From: Rhizophagus clarus
Lineage: Eukaryota > Glomeromycota > Glomeromycetes > Glomerales > Glomeraceae
Assembly: GCA_015698045.1 (NCBI GenBank)
Contig: BLAL01000058.1
Span: 994,501-1,058,500, forward strand
Length of the DNA stretch: 64,000 nt
Reading direction: 5' to 3'
Positions 1 to 11,120 of the stretch are shown one piece after another. The translations under genes were made by a program, and so were the position numbers. The notes beneath the pieces were generated by a model. That model saw only the letters and a list, made by a program, of their open reading frames with translations, was not told the origin of the DNA and ran no database searches. Numbering within the stretch: the first letter of the stretch is position 1; every line of letters begins with the position of its first letter.

Positions 1-1075
1 TCTCTGCTACTTCGATAAATAAGGTCAAATTTATATTTGTGATCACCTTTACTAATGGAAGTACTTTCTCTTCTATTAATCCAATTGATGATTATAAAGA
101 TAAGATTTTTTTCAATAATTTTCGATTCAAATTGAATTTTTCCAGTTCTTGGACGTAAAAGGGTTGCATTTTGTATTGTCTTCTTAAATTGAAGTTCTTT
201 AGTTTCTTTATAAATATGTTTAGGAATAATAGCTTTATAAGGTTTAATTTTATCATAATAATCAGCAGTTGAAATTTCAACAAATCGAATAAGAGGAATT
301 AATTTACATAAAGTTTCCTTTAATGCCTCAAAATTTTCATTATTCCATTTGGTTCTATTAATACTTTCTAAACAAGGAGTTTGTTTAATACCCCATTTAA
401 TTAAATTCTCCCAAACAATAATTTCATTGATTCGCAAGTCTTCTCGTTCAAGTAAAATGTGGAGAATATCTTCATCTAACGAGAGAAAGCTCTCAGAAGT
501 AATAAATGATTGTGGATTTATACAAGTGAGATTAAGACATCTTTCTTGTAGTTTTCTGCAACCTAAAAGCTTAAACGCAGTATTATAGACAAGAATAGTA
601 TTTTCCTGAATCCAAGTTGTTCGTTTATTAAATAAATTATCTTGAACATGTTCAAATAATTCTTCCAAAAGCAGTTCATCAGATGCAACAAGAAGTTCAA
701 GAATATCTTCACCTTGATAGTTTTCCAAGTTAAATTCACCCGTGTAAATATATCTTAAAAGAAAAAATTTTAAATTACTATAATGAACTGATTTAAATAA
801 ATTGAATAAAATAAAGCTTACTTTAAAATTATATCAAATATTTTTGGAGTAATGTTTGGTTTATTATACAGGATCATATCATCCTTTTTTGTTGCCCATT
901 CACTTGAGAGGGCACTTTTAAAGTAAACAGAACGAGCACGTAAAATTACCGAATGTGCTCTAAATTCTTTTATATTGTTATTCTTTCCAACTTGAATAAT
1001 CACGTTATAATCATCCGCATCATTTAATATTGAAGAAAGATCCTTTGAAAGACCGGAATGTAATACTGAAGTCAT
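1..1075 (-). CDS. BTB-BACK-TLDc protein, C-terminus beyond window
   Basis: Two exons are visible: 822-1075 (ATG at 1075, BTB N-terminal part) and 753 down to the window edge. The intron 754-821 splits a Lys codon 2/1, and the joined frame reads ILK|YIYTGE. The second exon is open through the BTB end, a BACK-like region (QSFITSESFLSLDEDIL, VWENLIKWGIKQTP) and the start of the TLDc domain (KYKFDLIYRSSR), where the window ends. BTB domains mediate dimerisation and often Cullin-3 binding. TLDc domains are linked to oxidative-stress protection and V-ATPase interaction. No stop or frameshift is seen in the visible 1.0 kb, so the gene may be intact. The start at 1075 is preferred over an upstream in-frame TTG at 1087 because it matches the MTSxFHSGLS start of the paralogues. 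Confidence 0.85.
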
Positions 1076-1543
1076 TTTAAAAACCAAAAATGATTAAATT
1101 TTAAACGGATAAATGTTGTGGAATGTAGTCGTATTTTTATAATTTTTTTAGTAACTAATTCGAAACGAACAAGTAATATGCGGTTTCAAGTTTGAACTGA
1201 TAGATAATAAAAATTTTATTTTACTTAAATTTGGTCAATGTAAGCAATTATTACACAATCACCCTAATATGATGATTAATAAATAATACGTGTTACGTGT
1301 AGATATATTCAGATTGATAATTCAAGGGCATTTCTTACTGAAAAATAATTTATAAATCAATATAATTTTAAAAATGAATAAAAGTTAGTTTCTTTCGATA
1401 ATTCCGGCCAAGATTTAAAACTTCTCGTATTTTTTTTTTTACATGAAAAATACAAATACTATTTATTACGACTTTTATTTTGTCCAAAATTTATTGAAAT
1501 TCTAATAATTATCCTGATTTGAGCTGGTGTCTTATTTTGTAGT

Positions 1544-3043
1544 TTATTGTTTTATCACTATAAAAGCCTCTATCTCATCGATCTTATAGTTACCACATTC
1601 TAATTTTTGTTCATAAAAACGATCTTGACCAACAATCAAAACACTGTCCTGCATATATAAACTATCTATTCCAAATTTAAATCCGCAATTAAGATCATTC
1701 GCATAAACAGAATCATTAAACGATTTTAAACGACTTAATTTCATATTTTGAGTATCATCATTACTTTCAAAGGAAAAAATAAAACTACCATCTAAAGGCG
1801 TAATACCATCATTACTACAAGAATAATAAATTCCCGATAAATCACGATCAAACCCAATCGGTGTGTAGCCACCAAATATTTTTCGTGTATTTTGACATTT
1901 GACTAAAATCAAAGTTGGTTCTTTTAGGTCAACTTCATTTTTAAATGAATCATTGTTGATTCCATCGCCACTACCTTGATAAATAAGGTCGAATTTATAT
2001 TCTAAATCACCTTTACTAAAGAAAGCATCTTCATCTTCATCTCTTATATTGATCCAATAGATGATTATAGAGATAAGTTTTTTTCCAATAATTTTCGATT
2101 CAAATTGAATTTTTCCAACCCTTGGAAGTAATATGGTTGCATTTTGTAATGTCTTTTTACAATAAAATTCTTCAATTTCTTCATAAATATGATGAGGAAT
2201 AATAGCTTTATAAGGTCTAATTTTATCATTATAATCAGCAGGAGAAATTTCAACGAACCTAATAAGAGGAATAAATTTATTTAAGGTTTTCTCTAATGCT
2301 TTAAAAGTCTCATTATTCCATTTGGTTATATCATTACTTATTATACCTAAACAAGGAGTTTGCTTAATACCCCATTTAATTAAACATTCCCAAACAAGAA
2401 TTTCGTCAATTTGCAAATCATCTCATTTAAGTAAATCGTAGAGAATATCTTTATCTAATGAGAGAAAGGTTTTCGAAGTAATAAATGGTTGTGGATCCAT
2501 ACAAATAAATTTAAGACAACTTTCTTGTAATTTACTGCAGCTATTAAGGACAAGAGTAATATTTTCCAGAGTCCAGATTGCTCGTTTCTTAAATAAATTA
2601 TCTTGAACATGTTCAAATAATTCTTCAAGTAGTAGTTCATCAGATGCAATTAGAAGTTCAAGAATATCTTCACCTCGATAGTTTTTCAAGTCAACTTCAC
2701 CTGTGTAAATATATCTTAAAAGAGAAAGATTTTAAATTAAAATAAACTAATGTAAATATATTGGTAGGATATAAATAAAATAAAGATTACTTTAAAATCG
2801 TATCAAATATTTTTGGAGCAATATTTGGTTTATTATATAAGATCATATCATTCTTTTTTGTTACCCACTCATTTGAGAGTGCACTTTTAAAGTATACAGA
2901 ACGAGCACATAAACCGTCGAATGCGCTCTAAATTCTTTTATATTGTTATTTTCCCCAACCTTAATAATAACGTCAAAGTCATCTGTATTATTTAACATAA
3001 AAGAGAATTCTTTGGAAAGACCAGAATGCAAATTTGAAGCCAT
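1544..3043 (-). pseudogene. BTB-BACK-TLDc pseudogene (frameshift plus nonsense)
   Basis: The expected exons are 2791-3043 and 1544-2714 around intron 2715-2790. Exon 1 has lost one A near 2912-2914 compared with the copy at 7784-8041, which shifts the frame inside the BTB domain (RAH..VL to ..VYVLV). In exon 2 a CGA Arg codon of the relative is TGA at 2423-2425, which removes everything after the BACK start. Downstream of that stop the frame is open to 1544 and still encodes a good TLDc domain (KIFGGYTPIGFDRD, DGSFIFSFESNDD, FGIDSLYMQDSVL). This suggests the lesions are recent. The 5' half, the intron and the 5' flank are almost identical to the intact gene at 6580-8041. Confidence 0.88.
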
Positions 3044-3109
3044 TTTAAAAATCAAAATGAGGACTGTCGTATTAATGATTTTTAGTAAAAATTAATATGC
3101 GTAAAACAT

Positions 3110-4648
3110 ATAATAAAAAAAAAAAAATAATTCTACTTCAAATTAGTCAGTGTTAATCGTTATTATACAATAATCCCATAAAATTAATATGATTATTAAT
3201 GCTAAATTTGTTGAATTGCCATATTTATTTCTCATTAATAAAAAATATTTTTTTTAATTAATAAATCAATATAAAGCTAGACAATAATTTCTCATCCATA
3301 TCATAATAAAAACTGAAGTTGTCAGACAAAAAATTTATTTTTTTTATAAAAAAAAAATATCCATCTTTGATTGCCGGGTGAAAAAAAAAGAAATACTTTT
3401 TCACTATTATAATTGGACGAAATTGGAATCACATATGATCAAATAAGGTCACTTCAAACCAATAAAGGACGGAGCGGGGGAGATAAAAAATAAATATATA
3501 AGATGATAATACATGGCCAGAATTATATCATCAAAAGAGTGAGCAAAATATTTTGGATGATAACTAAAAATTTGCATAATTTCGGCAAATTACATATATT
3601 TTTTACAAAAAAGAGGCTTAAAATAAAATTTTTTTTCCATTCATGACAGAAATTACCGCAATCAATGAGGATCACGTAATTTATAGCATGCGTTAAATAA
3701 TAAAATTTTGACTAAAGAGATAGTTTGGCCAGAATTGTGATCACATATTGTAATTTTATCTAAATTATTTTGAGTTATTATTTATATACAGCGAACGCTT
3801 TCGAATTTTATGAGACGAAACAAATTTTTTTAAAGAAAGAAACTTTGTTTTAAACCTGAAGTGATATAATAAACATTCTAACGCATATAAAATGAAACTT
3901 AATAACGGAGACTATGTTACATCATTCTTGTTAATACCTTTAAGATAAGTATATACAGTAACTAAACAATGAAGTAAAATAAGAAAAATAAGTTCCAGTT
4001 CGTTTGTAAACGAATAATTATACCTAGCTACTTACATTTTTAAAGAATTGTGTAAATACCTCCACTACTTCATTACCTTTATTTCGATATTTTCGAAATC
4101 ACCTGGACGTATAGGAACAGTTGATTGAGGAACGTAAATCGTTGGGCTAAAATTTATTTATCCTAAACGTCATCGATTAGATAATTTGATGAATATTGGA
4201 TTAATTCTTCCTAGCGTGAAAGAAGTATTTTCTAGATAACAAATAATGGCACTTATTAGAAAAAGCTGATTAATTTTATAACTTTATTATATGATATTAT
4301 TGCGTTATTAATACAGAATCCTTTTAAACATATTCAAAGTGACGTCAAAATTAACTAACCTTATATTGAACAATAAACGTAATGCATGTAATAACTGATT
4401 AAGATTTTTTTGATAATTTCAAACTCCATAAATTTATTAGTCAATTTTTTATATAAAACGTACTATATTTATAGCTTAGACAACAATTTTAGGATATAAA
4501 TTAATTATACGACTTATTACCATTCATTATACAACCATCTAAATAATTCTTTTAAACGATTATAACACTTATTGTAAATTTATTGAAATTTAATCTTGTA
4601 CTTCTTAAATATTACTTCTCAAAGAACTACCTTGTTTGAACTTGCTCC
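3110..4648. other. intergenic, no gene seen
   Basis: AT-rich spacer between the two copies of the duplicated BTB-TLDc block. It contains short TGGCCAGAATT-type motifs (near 3512 and 3725) that recur in other spacers of the window. I see no convincing reading frame or RNA gene. Confidence 0.5.
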
Positions 4649-6312
4649 TTATTTTATTACTCTAAAAGCTTCTATCTCTTCTATCTCATCGATCATATAT
4701 TTACCACATTCTAATATTTGTTCATAACTATGATCCAGTTCAATATGCAAATTATTATTTTCTTTAACTAAACTACGCTCTCCAAACATAAATCAACAAT
4801 GACAATAGTTAGTACCATTATTATAAACAGCATAATTGGAATGTCTTACACGATTTATTTTCATATTTTGATTATTATCATCTTTTTCAAAAGAAAAAAT
4901 AAAACTATCTGATGAGTAGAAATAAACATCATTGTAACGGTAATAACGACTTGCTTGTTATTATCTTGCGATAAAACCCAATTGGTGTATAACCACCAAA
5001 TATTTTTCGTGAATTTTTACATTTGACTTAGACCAGAACTGGATCTTTTAAATTACATTTACCTCTAAATAAATAATCATAGATTCCAACTCTGCTACCT
5101 TGATTAAGGTCAAATTTGTATTTGAATCTTCTTCTGTAAGTTTAGCCTTAGTACTTCTTTTATTGATCAAATTGATGATCGCGGGAATAAGTCCTAGTTT
5201 AATAATTTTTGATTCAAATTGAACTTTTCCAGCTCTCGGAGGTAAAATGATTGATTTTTGTAAGGTCTTTTTACGGAAAATTCTTCAATTTCTTCATAAT
5301 TATGATGAGGAATAATAGTTTTGTAAGGTCTAATTTTATCATAATAATCAGCAGATGAAATTTCAACAAATCTAACAAGAGGAATAAATCTATCTAAAGT
5401 TTCTTTAATGTTTCAAGATCTTCGTTATTCCATTTGGTTCCATTGATACTATCTAAACAAGGAGTTTGTTTAATACCCCATTTAATTGATTAAATTCTCC
5501 CAAACAATAATTTCATTGATTTGCAAGTCTTCTCGTTTAAGTAAAATATGGAGAATATCTTTATCTAACGAGAGAAAGTTCTCAGAAGTAATAAATGATT
5601 GTGGATTTATACAAATGAGATTAAGACATCTTTCTTGTAGTTTTCTGCAACTTAAAAGCTTAAACGCAGTATTATAGACAAGATTAGTATTTTCCTGAAT
5701 TCAAGTTGTTCGTTTATTAGATAAATTCATTACAGAGACCTATTTTTCTTAATATGCAGCGACTGTATTGTAAATGGATTGTTAATTATATAGCAACTAC
5801 ATAGTATAATGGTAACTGTATAGCGAAATTATAGTAAATATATAGTTACTGTATATTAAGAAAATTAAGTTTCTGTAATGTTATCTTGAACATGTTCTTC
5901 CAAGAGTAGTTCATCAGATGCAACAATAAGTTCAAGAATATCTTCGGCTTGATAGTATTTCAAGTCAAATTTACCTGTATAAATATATCTTAAAAGAAAA
6001 AAATTTTAAATTACTATAATGAACAAATTTAAATAAATTGAATAAAATAAAGCTTACTCTAAAATTATATCAAATATTTTTGGAGTAATATTTGGTTTAT
6101 TAAGCAGGATCATATCATCTTTTTTTGTAACCCATTCACTTGAGAGTGCACTTTTAAAGTAAACAGAACGAGACGTAAAATTACCGAATGTGCTCTAATT
6201 CCTTTATATTATTATTCTCTCCAACTTGAATAATCACGTTATAATGATCATCCGCATCACTTAATATTGAAGAAAGATCCTTTGAAAGACCGGAATGTAA
6301 TACTGAAATCAT
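4649..6312 (-). pseudogene. BTB-BACK-TLDc pseudogene interrupted by a foldback element
   Basis: The ATG at 6310-6312, exon 1 (6058-6312), the intron with GTAAGC donor, exon 2 from 5988, and an end reading EEIEAFRVIK then TAA at 4649 are all recognisable. The reading frame is destroyed. Exon 1 has single-base deletions (GAGACG for GAGCACG near 6171, CTCTAATTC for CTCTAAATTC near 6194). Exon 2 has several indels and a small duplication near 5485. A 153-bp inverted-repeat element (5728-5880) sits in the BACK-coding part. Nine bases next to it (CAAATAATT in the relative) are missing. Its 5' flank closely matches that of the gene at 1-1075, so it is the tandem copy of that gene. Confidence 0.88.
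5728..5880. mobile_element. MITE-like foldback element, 153 bp
   Basis: The left end CATTACAGAGACCTATTTTT and the reverse complement of the right end (CATTACAGAAACTTAATTTT) align, and similarity continues inward through TTCTTAATATRCAG, giving terminal inverted repeats of at least 35 bp with scattered mismatches. The flanking exon sequence is continuous with the intact paralogues once the element is removed, with only TT repeated at the junction. It has no coding capacity. A non-autonomous DNA transposon is the best reading. The superfamily is unknown. Confidence 0.82.
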
Positions 6313-6579
6313 TTTAAAAACCAAAAATGATTAAATTTTAAACGGATAAATGTTGTGGAATGTAGACGTATTTCTGTAATTTTTTTTAGTAATTAATGCG
6401 AAACAAACAAATAATATGCGTTTACAAGTTTGTATTTAATTGTATATCGTTAATAAATTAAATTGATAGATAATAAAATTTTATTTTACTCAAATTTAGT
6501 CAATGTAAGCCATTATTACACAATCACCCTAATTTAAAATATATTATGACTTTTATTTTGCCAAACTTTACTGAAATCC

Positions 6580-8041
6580 TTAATTTTTTACTATAAAAAC
6601 CTCTATCTCATCGATCTTATAGTTTAATTTTTGTTCATAATGAAGATCTTGACCAACAAATAAAACACTATCCTGCATATATAAACTATCCTCTCCAAAC
6701 TTAAATCCACAATAAGGATCATTGATATAAACAGCATAATTAGAAGTTTTTAAATGACTTAATTTCATATTTTGAGTATCATCGTTTCTTTCAAAACAAA
6801 AAATAAAACTATCTGTTAAAGGGGTAATATCATCATCATCATAAATAGATCTTTCTGTTCTATGATAAGACCCAACCTGTGTGTAGCCACCAAATATTTT
6901 TTGTGAATTTTGACATTTGACTAAGATAAAAATTGGTTTTTTTAGTATATTTATATATAGGCCAACTTTATTTTTAAATGAATTATTAATTATTTCATCA
7001 CCACAACCTTGATAAATGAGATCGAATTTATATTTTAGGTCATCTTTAGTAAGGAAAGCATTTTCATCTCTTTTATTGATCCAATTGATAATTATAGATA
7101 TAAGTTTTTTTTCAATAATTTTCGATTCAAATTGAATTTTTCGTAATGCCTTTTTACAAAAAAATTCTTCAATTTCTTCATAGATATGATGAGGAATAAT
7201 GGCTTTATAAGGTCTAATTTTATTATTATGATCAGCAGGAGAAATTTTAACAAACTTAATAAGAGGAATAAATTTATTTAAGGTTTTCTCTAATGCTTTA
7301 AAAGTCTCATTATTCCATATGGTTGTATCATTACTTATTCTTTCTAAATAAGGAGTTTGCTTAATACCCCATTTAATTAAACATTCCCATACAATAATTC
7401 CGTCAATTTGCAATTCATCTCGTTTAAGTAAATCGTAGAGAATATCTTTATCTAATGAGAGAAAGGTTTTCGAAGTAATAAATGGTTGTGGATCCATACA
7501 AATAAATTTAAGACAACTTTCTTGTAATTTATTGCAGCTATTAAGGACAAGAGTAATATTTTCCAGAGTCCAGATTGCTCGTTTCTTAAATAAATTATCT
7601 TGAACATGTTCAAATAATTCTTCAAGTAGTAGTTCATCAGATGCAATTAGAAGTTCAAGAATATCTTCACCTCGATAGTCTTTCAAGTCAACTTCACCTG
7701 TGTAAATATATCTTAAAAGAGAAAGATTTTAAATTAAAATAAACTAATGTAAATATATTGGTAGGATATAAATAAAATAAAGATTACTTTAAAATCGTAT
7801 CAAATATTTTTGGAGCAATATTTGGTTTATTATATAAGATCATATCATTCTTTTTTGTTACCCACTCATTTGAGAGTGCACTTTTAAAGTATACAGAACG
7901 AGCACATAAAACCGTCGAATGCGCTCTAAATTCTTTTATATTGTTATTTTCCCCAACCTTAATAATAACGTCAAAGTCATCTGTATTATTTAACATAAAA
8001 GAGAATTCTTTGGAAAGACCAGAATGCAAATTTGAAGCCAT
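6580..8041 (-). CDS. BTB-BACK-TLDc protein, intact, about 461 aa
   Basis: Exon 1 is 7788-8041 (ATG in MASNLHSGLSKEFSFML) and exon 2 is 6580-7711. The intron 7712-7787 is phase 2 (TTA AA|G..AAG|A TAT). The joined frame is 462 codons with no stop. BTB occupies about residues 1-105 (DDFDVIIKVGENNNIKEFRAHS), BACK about 120-230 (FICMDPQPFITSKTF, VWECLIKWGIKQTP), and TLDc about 270-460 (QKIFGGYTQVGS, DSFIFCFERNDD, GFKFGEDSLYMQDSVLFVG, IDEIEVFIVKN). The linker before TLDc lacks the TLLPR segment found in the siblings. It is the only undamaged member of the left four-gene block. An adaptor or stress-response role is inferred from the family. Confidence 0.9.
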
Positions 8042-8119
8042 TTTAAAAATCAAAATGAGGACTGTCGTATTAATGATTTTTAGTAAAAATTAATATGCGT
8101 AAAACATAATAAAAAAAAT

Positions 8120-8990
8120 TAATTTTACTTCAAGTTAGTCGTTATTACACAATAACGCCCAATAAGAAATCTATATACGGAAATGATGTGTCTTGTAAAC
8201 GTACTTAATACGTAATTCATTTTTAAAAAAATTAACATAATATACGGAAAAATTGATATATATACGAAATTTTTTAAACTTCATCTTTTTAGAGTATATA
8301 AAAAGTGAGTAACGTAAATTGGCTAAGTAAGTAACATAAAGTATCATAAAATCACATGCTGATTTACGTGCTTACTATAATAATATAATGTACGTAATGT
8401 CTTACGTTACTTACTTATAAATGTCACGTGATTTGTACAGATCTTGTGGCTTTTATTTGTTATCAGTTATTGTTTTACCATCACAAAAAAATTATTTCTC
8501 CCACGAACTCTTTTCAATAATAAAAAAGTACAATATTTTAAAGAGCTTGAGTGTGGAATATTGTTATTAACCTGTAACCTATTTTTATTTACAATAAACA
8601 CGTTTTTTATAAATTTATGATATTAATTTTAACATTTCAGTTAAGTAAACAAGACTTGGTGATTAATAAAAATCATTTAACAAGTGAAAATACGCGTGTA
8701 TTAATTTTTATTAATATTGTTTAAATACTTGTGAAGAAATAGATGTCTTTATTTTAAGAAAAACTGTACTACATTTATTTTTCAATTTTACAGCGTAATT
8801 TCAGTGTCTTGCTAAATTAAATAAATTCAAGAAGTTTAAATGAAGTTGTTCAGCAGGTACGGGACCTTTTAAAAGTAATTTCATGTAAAGTATTGATATC
8901 ATTATTACTATTAAAACTGTTCTAATAAAATTGATGTTTGAATTTCATTATGTTAGTTTTGAATATTTATAAAATAATGTTTTTTATATA
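8120..8990. repeat. spacer with a 115-bp foldback (8303-8417)
   Basis: No gene is seen. At 8303-8317 and 8403-8417 there are 15-bp arms (AAGTGAGTAACGTAA and, reverse complemented, AAGTAAGTAACGTAA) that differ by one base. Several further GTAACGTAA/TTACGT words lie between them, so the segment can form a hairpin or is a small decayed MITE. The rest is AT-rich sequence with no recognisable content. Confidence 0.5.
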
Positions 8991-8991
8991 A

Positions 8992-9170
8992 TGCCGAAAA
9001 ATTCAGCCAAAGGCGCAGGAAATCTTCGGCCAACAACACCCAGCCGAAAAAAATTCATGTTGGTCTTGAATATTTATTGGTTCAACATCCACTATTTTCG
9101 GCTGAATATTTTTGGTTAAATACACTTTTTTTAAACAATAATGTAGTTGGCCGAAATATCTTTAATTTAT
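8992..9170 (+). repeat. left arm of a 1.06-kb inverted-repeat element
   Basis: About 180 bp beginning GCCGAAAAATTCAGCCAAAG. It pairs with 9871-10052 in inverse orientation with few mismatches, including CATCCACTATTTTCGGCTGA and AGCCGAAAAAAATTC. Long terminal inverted repeats enclosing a non-coding centre indicate a foldback or MITE-type transposon, or two inverted copies of a smaller repeat. Confidence 0.75.
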
Positions 9171-9374
9171 TTTTAGCTTTAAATTAATATTTGAATTATT
9201 TGAATTGCTAAATCTCTTGGTGATTTTCACAGTATAATGCCGGCCAAATTATAATTCCGGCCGGAGTTAAATTTGTGTATAATAAAAAAAAAAGTTAAGT
9301 TACAATGTGGTACAAAACTACAGTCTATAAGTAAATCTGTCATCAAATTTTGTGTAACCTTACTGCATAAAGCA

Positions 9375-9588
9375 TATTTCGTAATGTTCAAAAGTGGTCA
9401 ATTTAACCCTAAAATTTGACCATCTACCTTAATTGATGGTTAAAAGTGGTCCGTATAACCCTAAAAGTGCCATATTTGACCACTTTTAAGATCAAACAAC
9501 TTTAGGAAATTCCTATGTACTATGATACTTTATGGTAATATTTGACCACTTTTAGGGTAAATTAACCACTTTTGACCATTACGAAATA
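9375..9588. mobile_element. nested foldback element, about 214 bp
   Basis: The left end TATTTCGTAATGTTCAAAAG and the right end (reverse complement TATTTCGTAATGGTCAAAAG) form near-perfect terminal inverted repeats that continue through GTGGTYAATTT..CCCTAAAA. Inside are further copies of the GACCACTTTTA word in both orientations. It sits inside the larger inverted-repeat element. No coding capacity is seen. Confidence 0.7.
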
Positions 9589-9648
9589 AATTCTTAAGTA
9601 CAGTAATTAGTACACAAATTAACTTCGGTGATGAAAATCCTTCGGTGT

Positions 9649-9826
9649 GATGGGAAATTCCAGTTTCCAATGAAAATTTTACTGGAAAATGGAATCTGGA
9701 ACATTGGAATTTTTATTTCAAATTGATTCCAATAGTTTCTGGAATCTGAAAATTTGATTTCAATGCTTCAAAACCACTAGAATCAATCTGGAATACGTGT
9801 TTTCAGATTCCAGATTCCAGAAGATA
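9649..9826. repeat. TTCCAGATTCCAG / CTGGAATCTGGAA palindromic cluster
   Basis: A short region with many copies, in both orientations, of a GGAATCTGGAA-type word (GGAATCTGGAACATTGGAAT, TTCTGGAATCTGAAA, CAGATTCCAGATTCCAG). It also lies between the arms at 8992-9170 and 9871-10052. It is probably another small foldback repeat. Exact ends are unclear. Confidence 0.55.
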
Positions 9827-9870
9827 CAAACACACTGCAGTTCGGTGAGATTTAAGCAATTCTCAATTTA

Positions 9871-10052
9871 ATAAATTAAAGATAGTTTGACTAACTACAC
9901 TATTATTTAAAAAAAGTATAATTAGCCAAAAATATTCAGCCGAAAATAGTGGATGTTGAACCAATAAAATATTCAAGATCAATATGAATTTTTTTCGGCT
10001 GGGTGTTGTTAGCCAAAAATTTACTGTGCCTTTGGCTGAATTTTTCGACTAA
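9871..10052 (-). repeat. right arm of the 1.06-kb inverted-repeat element
   Basis: Reverse complement of the 8992-9170 arm over roughly 175-180 bp. Both the inner and outer ends of this arm carry CTAACTACAC or its complement, which suggests each arm is itself a small repeat unit. No clear target-site duplication could be read by eye. Confidence 0.75.
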
Positions 10053-10264
10053 CTACACCAATAACACCATTATTGTTTTTATGTATATTTGAAACTATTT
10101 CGTTAAAAATAATGTTTATTTGTTTGTTAAAATTGATTTTATTTTAATAAATGTAAAATATTGATTTATAAGTAAATGAAATTTATTATAAATTATTTTA
10201 AGAATATTTTAAGGTAAATGTTACAGTACGTGCGAAACAATTTACTGTCATACAGATCACGCGA

Positions 10265-10640
10265 CAAAATTAAGAAGTAACGTAAGGTAAAAAAATTTCA
10301 TCTTACATTCCGTGCTTTAACTTCTATTCATAAGCCATTCATCAACTTGTCTTCTGCGGGCAACTTACATAATCCTGATCCTGTTCATTCTAAAAATCAA
10401 GATGTTCATTACACTTTTAACAATCCCTTCGCTCTATTGGAGGAATTCTCAGTTTTGATTCGCAATACGAATAATAACTTTTCGCTTCAGTCTCGTTCTG
10501 AGGATATCAAACAATTGATTAACTTATGTTTCGTTCCCTAAAACCAAGAAGGGCAGTTCTATGCTCATTCAATTAGATAATCCTCGTAACAACTTTCAGC
10601 TGCAAGCAATTTTCATTTAAGAAGAGCGATGGAAATATAA
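10265..10640 (+). other. possible retroelement reading-frame fragment
   Basis: A stretch with more balanced base composition than the surrounding spacer, and an open frame at 10347-10541 containing NNPFALLEEFSVLIRNTNNN. It opens at a non-ATG codon and ends at TAA. In-frame similarity after the stop cannot be judged. Composition and the lack of a start suggest an inserted fragment of a mobile-element protein rather than a host gene, but I do not recognise the family. Confidence 0.3.
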
Positions 10641-11120
10641 TGAAGCAATGAATATTTGTAATATAATTAAGAGGAGCGTATAGTCACGTGATTACACTAT
10701 AATTGGGTAACACAAAAAACAACCAATTAATTATTTTCTTAAAAAAAAAATGCTTTTCGAAGGTTTTGGTTATTCAAATTTTAAATTTTGCGTAATGATA
10801 ATCATTAAAAATCACGTTTTCTTTAAATATAAACCCAATACGAACTCGATTAGCGTAACGATGAATACATTTTAGACATCGAATACTCTAACTTGAAAAT
10901 AATCAATAACAAGATTTTACTATAAGAAAGAAATGATTAATAATATATGATTCGATTGCAAATTAACTCGTTATAAAATTAGTATTATAAGTTGATAAAT
11001 TCGTAAAATTTAATAAATTTATTATTTGACTTATTGTTCAAATTTATATTATCTACTTTTTAGTAGATAATTTATTACAAAAATCCTCAAGCCCATCCTG
11101 ATTCAATTATAATCATCTAT
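10641..11120. other. intergenic, no gene seen
   Basis: AT-rich 3' flank of the following minus-strand gene. It includes a short direct repeat CTACTTTTTAGTAGATAA near 11053. Nothing coding is seen. Confidence 0.45.

Noticed and set aside
349..588. Plus-strand open frame of 79 codons
   Set aside because: Antisense to the BACK-coding part of the minus-strand BTB-TLDc gene. The same antisense frame appears at 5486-5677 in the duplicate.
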